Positions 61,497 to 64,000 of a DNA stretch of 64,000 bases are shown here, piece by piece. This DNA comes from Phorcus lineatus (taxonomy: Eukaryota > Mollusca > Gastropoda > Trochida > Trochidae): NCBI GenBank assembly GCA_921293015.1, contig OV121085.1, positions 25,867,911-25,931,910 of the forward strand. Reading direction: 5' to 3'. Within the stretch, counting starts at the first letter, position 1; the number at the start of each line of letters is the position of its first letter. The notes under the pieces are model-generated. The model was not told the DNA's origin. It did not search any database and saw only the letters and a program-made list of their open reading frames with translations. Made by a program: the position numbers and the translations under genes.

Positions 61497-64000
61497 ATGG
61501 CTGATGCTAATAAGCCAACCTTATCGTTTCTCAAAAAAGCAAATAGAGAAGAACTATGTAAGATTGCACAAGCCAATGACATTTCAATAGAGCAGCTTAA
61601 AACTGTGAGAGATATAAGAGACCTTTTGACAGACGCTATGTTTGGTGGGTCAGCCGAGGAAAATGATAGTGTCAGTAGTGATCCCTTGCCTTCATCAGCC
61701 AGTAATTTTAGTTTTGATCAAACTGTACAGTTAAAGAAACTTGAGATGGAAGAGAAGGAAAGAGAGTTTGAGCGTGAAAGAGTAAGAATGGATCATGAGA
61801 TAAGGCTGAAGGAGTTAGAATTGAGAAATCGGGATAACACAGTACATACAGCTGTTTCCTCGCATGGCTTCAAAATAAACGACTGCTATAGATCAGTTCC
61901 ATATTTTGATGAGTCTGAGGTTGATAGATTCTTCCAACAATTTGAACGGGTAGCAGTAGAACTAGAGTGGCCGAAAGAATATTGGCATATTTTGGTTCAA
62001 AGCAAGCTCAAGGGGAAGGCTAGCCAGGCTTATAATTCACTTGAGGATGAACAGGCTAAGAATTATGATCATGTGAAGTCTGCTATCTTGAGGGCTTATC
62101 AATTAACAAGTGAAGCTTACCGCCAACAGTTTAGAAATCTCAAAAAAGGGGAATCTGAAACTTATTGTGAGTTTGTTTTCAAGAAAGAGAGTTTATTTGA
62201 CAAGTGGATTCGGGCTGAAGAGATAGGAGGTAGCTATGAACGTTTGAGGGAGTTGTTAGTTCTTGAGGAAGTCAAGGGGTGTATGGCATCAGGTTTGAGG
62301 ATTCATATCGATGATCAAAAGATTAAGACCTTGCATGAGGCATCTGTTGCAGCTGATAATTACATGCTCATTCACAAGGCTAAAAATTATCAGACTCGTA
62401 CCTCCCTTCAAGATAATAAGGCTCCTTATTCAAAATCTTGGGGTTCACAGAAGTCAGCATCTCAGGGATATCCTGGCAGTAAGACTGGCCACAATGTTGC
62501 GAAGTCAAACACTGAGAAACAATCTACTTCCGGTGATGACAAATCCGGTAAACTTCAGTGTGGATACTGTGGCATGACAAACCATGTCATTGCTGATTGT
62601 TTTAAACGGAAGCGTGACAATCAAAAGGTTGTTGGATTTGTCAGCCGTTCTGTTGCTGTTGAATATGTGGCACCCCCACAAAAGTTGGGTAAAGGCTACA
62701 GGTATGTCTCTGAGGGAACAATTTCCGGTGTGAAGGAAGGAAGTCCTCAGAAGGTAGTCTCGATGTTTAGAGACACAGGTGCTTGGCAAAGTCTAATGGT
62801 TGCCAGTGCTATACCTAACTGTGAGCACTCTGCTACTGGACAGAGTGTTGTGATTGGAATGGTTGGGAAAGTGTACCGAACTGTTCCCTTGCACAAATTT
62901 AGGATTTCTTCTGAGTTTGTCTCAGGTGAGGTCCTGATTGGTCTCATAGATGAGCTACCAATAAAAGGTATCGACATACTTCTTGGAAATGACCTTACTG
63001 ACAGATGTTGTCAGGAGAGGTGTAGGAAGGTACTTCAAGTGGTTGACACGCCAGTTGAATGTGCAGATGAAGGTACATTTCCAGCTTGTGTGACTACTAG
63101 GTCAATGGTTCATAATGAGAATTCAAAGACCAGTGGTTTAATTGATCTTTCAGATACTTGTCTGTCCAAAGTGTTTGATACGCCAATGGATTGTGACACT
63201 AGTTCTGACAGAAAACCAGTATCCCAGACACTCAATACTGAGAATGACGAATCTGGTACAGCATCAGGAAAACTGATGCATGAATCTCAAAGTGTGGAGA
63301 CTGGACATGGTTGTTCAGATTCTGTTCCTGTTAACTGGGATAAAGACAGCTTATGTCAGGCACAGAAAGATGATAGCACTTTAGCTAGTGCATGGGAGAA
63401 TGTTGTTGAGTCTGACAATGTGGGCAGTAGGGATGAATGCTTTTATCTTCATAAGGGTATTTTAATGCGCAAGAGTGTTTCTAGTGAGAATGGCAATGTG
63501 ACTGATGTTGATACGAAATACCAAGTTGTAGTACCTCAGGTGTATAGGCAGGATATGTTAGGTTTGGCCCATGAGAGTTTGTTTGCAGGACATTTAGGCA
63601 GAACAAAAACGTATGAGAGGTTGGCGAGTGATTTTTATTGGCCTGGCATGTACCATGATACAGAGCTCTACTGCAAAACTTGTCATGTGTGCCAACTGGT
63701 TGGAAAGCCCAATCAGAAGATTCCACCTGCGCCTCTTAAGTTGGTACCAGTGTCAGGTGAAGCCTTTTCCAAGGTACTGATAGATATAGTGGGTCCCCTC
63801 CCAAAGACTAGTCAAGGTCATCAGTACCTCCTGACTATCATGTGTGTAAATACACGCTTCCCCGAGGCAATTCCATTAAGGAAGGTTACTGCTGCTGTAG
63901 TAGCCAAGTCCTTGATCAAGTATTTTACTATGACAGGGTTGCCGAGTGAGATTCAATCTGACCAGGGATCGAACTTCATGTCAAAGCTGTTTCAGCAGGT
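61497..64000 (+). CDS. Gag-protease-integrase polyprotein, 3' end outside window
   Basis: One open frame of 834 codons from ATG to the window edge, without a stop. Order: residues 8-45, a SAP-like helical start; 78-113, a highly charged coiled coil; 131-280, retrotransposon Gag capsid-like region (FFQQFERVAVELEWPKEYW); 355-368, a CCHC zinc knuckle (C355, C358, H363, C368). Then residues 426-429 DTGA, the aspartic protease active site, with GIDILLGNDL at 491-500 as its second signature. After a Ser/Asp/Glu-rich linker (about 510-670) comes the integrase HHCC zinc domain (H692, H699, C729, C732, with FYWPGM). Last is the integrase core, with D763 in DIVGP, FPEAIPL, and D822 in SDQGSNF. Reverse transcriptase and RNase H are absent between protease and integrase, so pol order differs from ordinary Ty3/gypsy. 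RT may lie downstream of the window. It looks intact and recently active. Confidence 0.9.
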   Translation, partial: MADANKPTLSFLKKANREELCKIAQANDISIEQLKTVRDIRDLLTDAMFGGSAEENDSVSSDPLPSSASNFSFDQTVQLKKLEMEEKEREFERERVRMDHEIRLKELELRNRDNTVHTAVSSHGFKINDCYRSVPYFDESEVDRFFQQFERVAVELEWPKEYWHILVQSKLKGKASQAYNSLEDEQAKNYDHVKSAILRAYQLTSEAYRQQFRNLKKGESETYCEFVFKKESLFDKWIRAEEIGGSYERLRELLVLEEVKGCMASGLRIHIDDQKIKTLHEASVAADNYMLIHKAKNYQTRTSLQDNKAPYSKSWGSQKSASQGYPGSKTGHNVAKSNTEKQSTSGDDKSGKLQCGYCGMTNHVIADCFKRKRDNQKVVGFVSRSVAVEYVAPPQKLGKGYRYVSEGTISGVKEGSPQKVVSMFRDTGAWQSLMVASAIPNCEHSATGQSVVIGMVGKVYRTVPLHKFRISSEFVSGEVLIGLIDELPIKGIDILLGNDLTDRCCQERCRKVLQVVDTPVECADEGTFPACVTTRSMVHNENSKTSGLIDLSDTCLSKVFDTPMDCDTSSDRKPVSQTLNTENDESGTASGKLMHESQSVETGHGCSDSVPVNWDKDSLCQAQKDDSTLASAWENVVESDNVGSRDECFYLHKGILMRKSVSSENGNVTDVDTKYQVVVPQVYRQDMLGLAHESLFAGHLGRTKTYERLASDFYWPGMYHDTELYCKTCHVCQLVGKPNQKIPPAPLKLVPVSGEAFSKVLIDIVGPLPKTSQGHQYLLTIMCVNTRFPEAIPLRKVTAAVVAKSLIKYFTMTGLPSEIQSDQGSNFMSKLFQQ

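Noticed and set aside
62311-62577. Short frames on both strands at 62.3-63.7 kb
   Set aside because: They are shadows of the 834-codon Gag-protease-integrase frame, which runs off the window end.

Overview
The window looks like AT-rich, gene-poor nuclear DNA from an invertebrate animal. A mollusc is the best guess, possibly a marine gastropod. That rests on tRNA-derived SINE fragments with tails such as GGCGTTAAACCC followed by TCACTCACT or CACCTCACC (25353, 58250) and on the mix of mariner, Tc1, LINE, Crypton and Ty3-like relics. This is inference from memory of such repeats, not a search. I found no convincing host protein-coding exon, rRNA or intact tRNA gene. Almost everything recognisable is a mobile element or a repeat.

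Layout. 1-205: the end of a 40-bp minisatellite. 785-930: a long hairpin. About 1.2-23.3 kb: old mosaic repeats, including copies of an unclassified repeat of about 0.75-1.1 kb near 3.9, 10.5 and 16.5 kb, a dead mariner transposase (1.93-2.81 kb, minus), a 5'-truncated LINE with an intact YADD motif (12.86-14.52 kb, minus) and a short second LINE fragment (23.0 kb). 24.9-27.85 kb: SINE-like pieces.

27887-31525 holds the best-preserved DNA transposon. It is 3.6 kb, flanked by TTAA on both sides, with 13-bp inverted ends. It encodes an intact DDE-type transposase (518 aa) and a second small protein with a UBA-like segment and a Cys/His cluster. It sits inside one unit of a 45-bp minisatellite. 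Two arrays of that minisatellite (31.53-31.73 and 33.39-33.60 kb) flank a cluster of hairpins, a Crypton-like tyrosine-recombinase fragment and a tRNA-like SINE head.

45493-51814 is a 6.3-kb element with two 289-bp inverted ends that are almost identical. Each end is built of 88-bp tandem units full of GGATCC, and the element is flanked by ATG on both sides. Its interior has no recognisable protein, so it looks like a non-autonomous foldback-type transposon.

56.45-57.6 kb is a decayed Tc1-like transposase. From about 60.87 kb to the window end runs the 5' part of an LTR retrotransposon: probable LTR, tRNA-Pro-type primer-binding site, then one uninterrupted frame coding Gag, zinc knuckle, protease and integrase. 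No reverse transcriptase lies between protease and integrase, which is an unusual pol order.

The two young-looking insertions (TTAA element and 6.3-kb foldback) and the open LTR element contrast with the heavily decayed LINE, mariner, Tc1 and Crypton relics, so the region has been invaded repeatedly over time.
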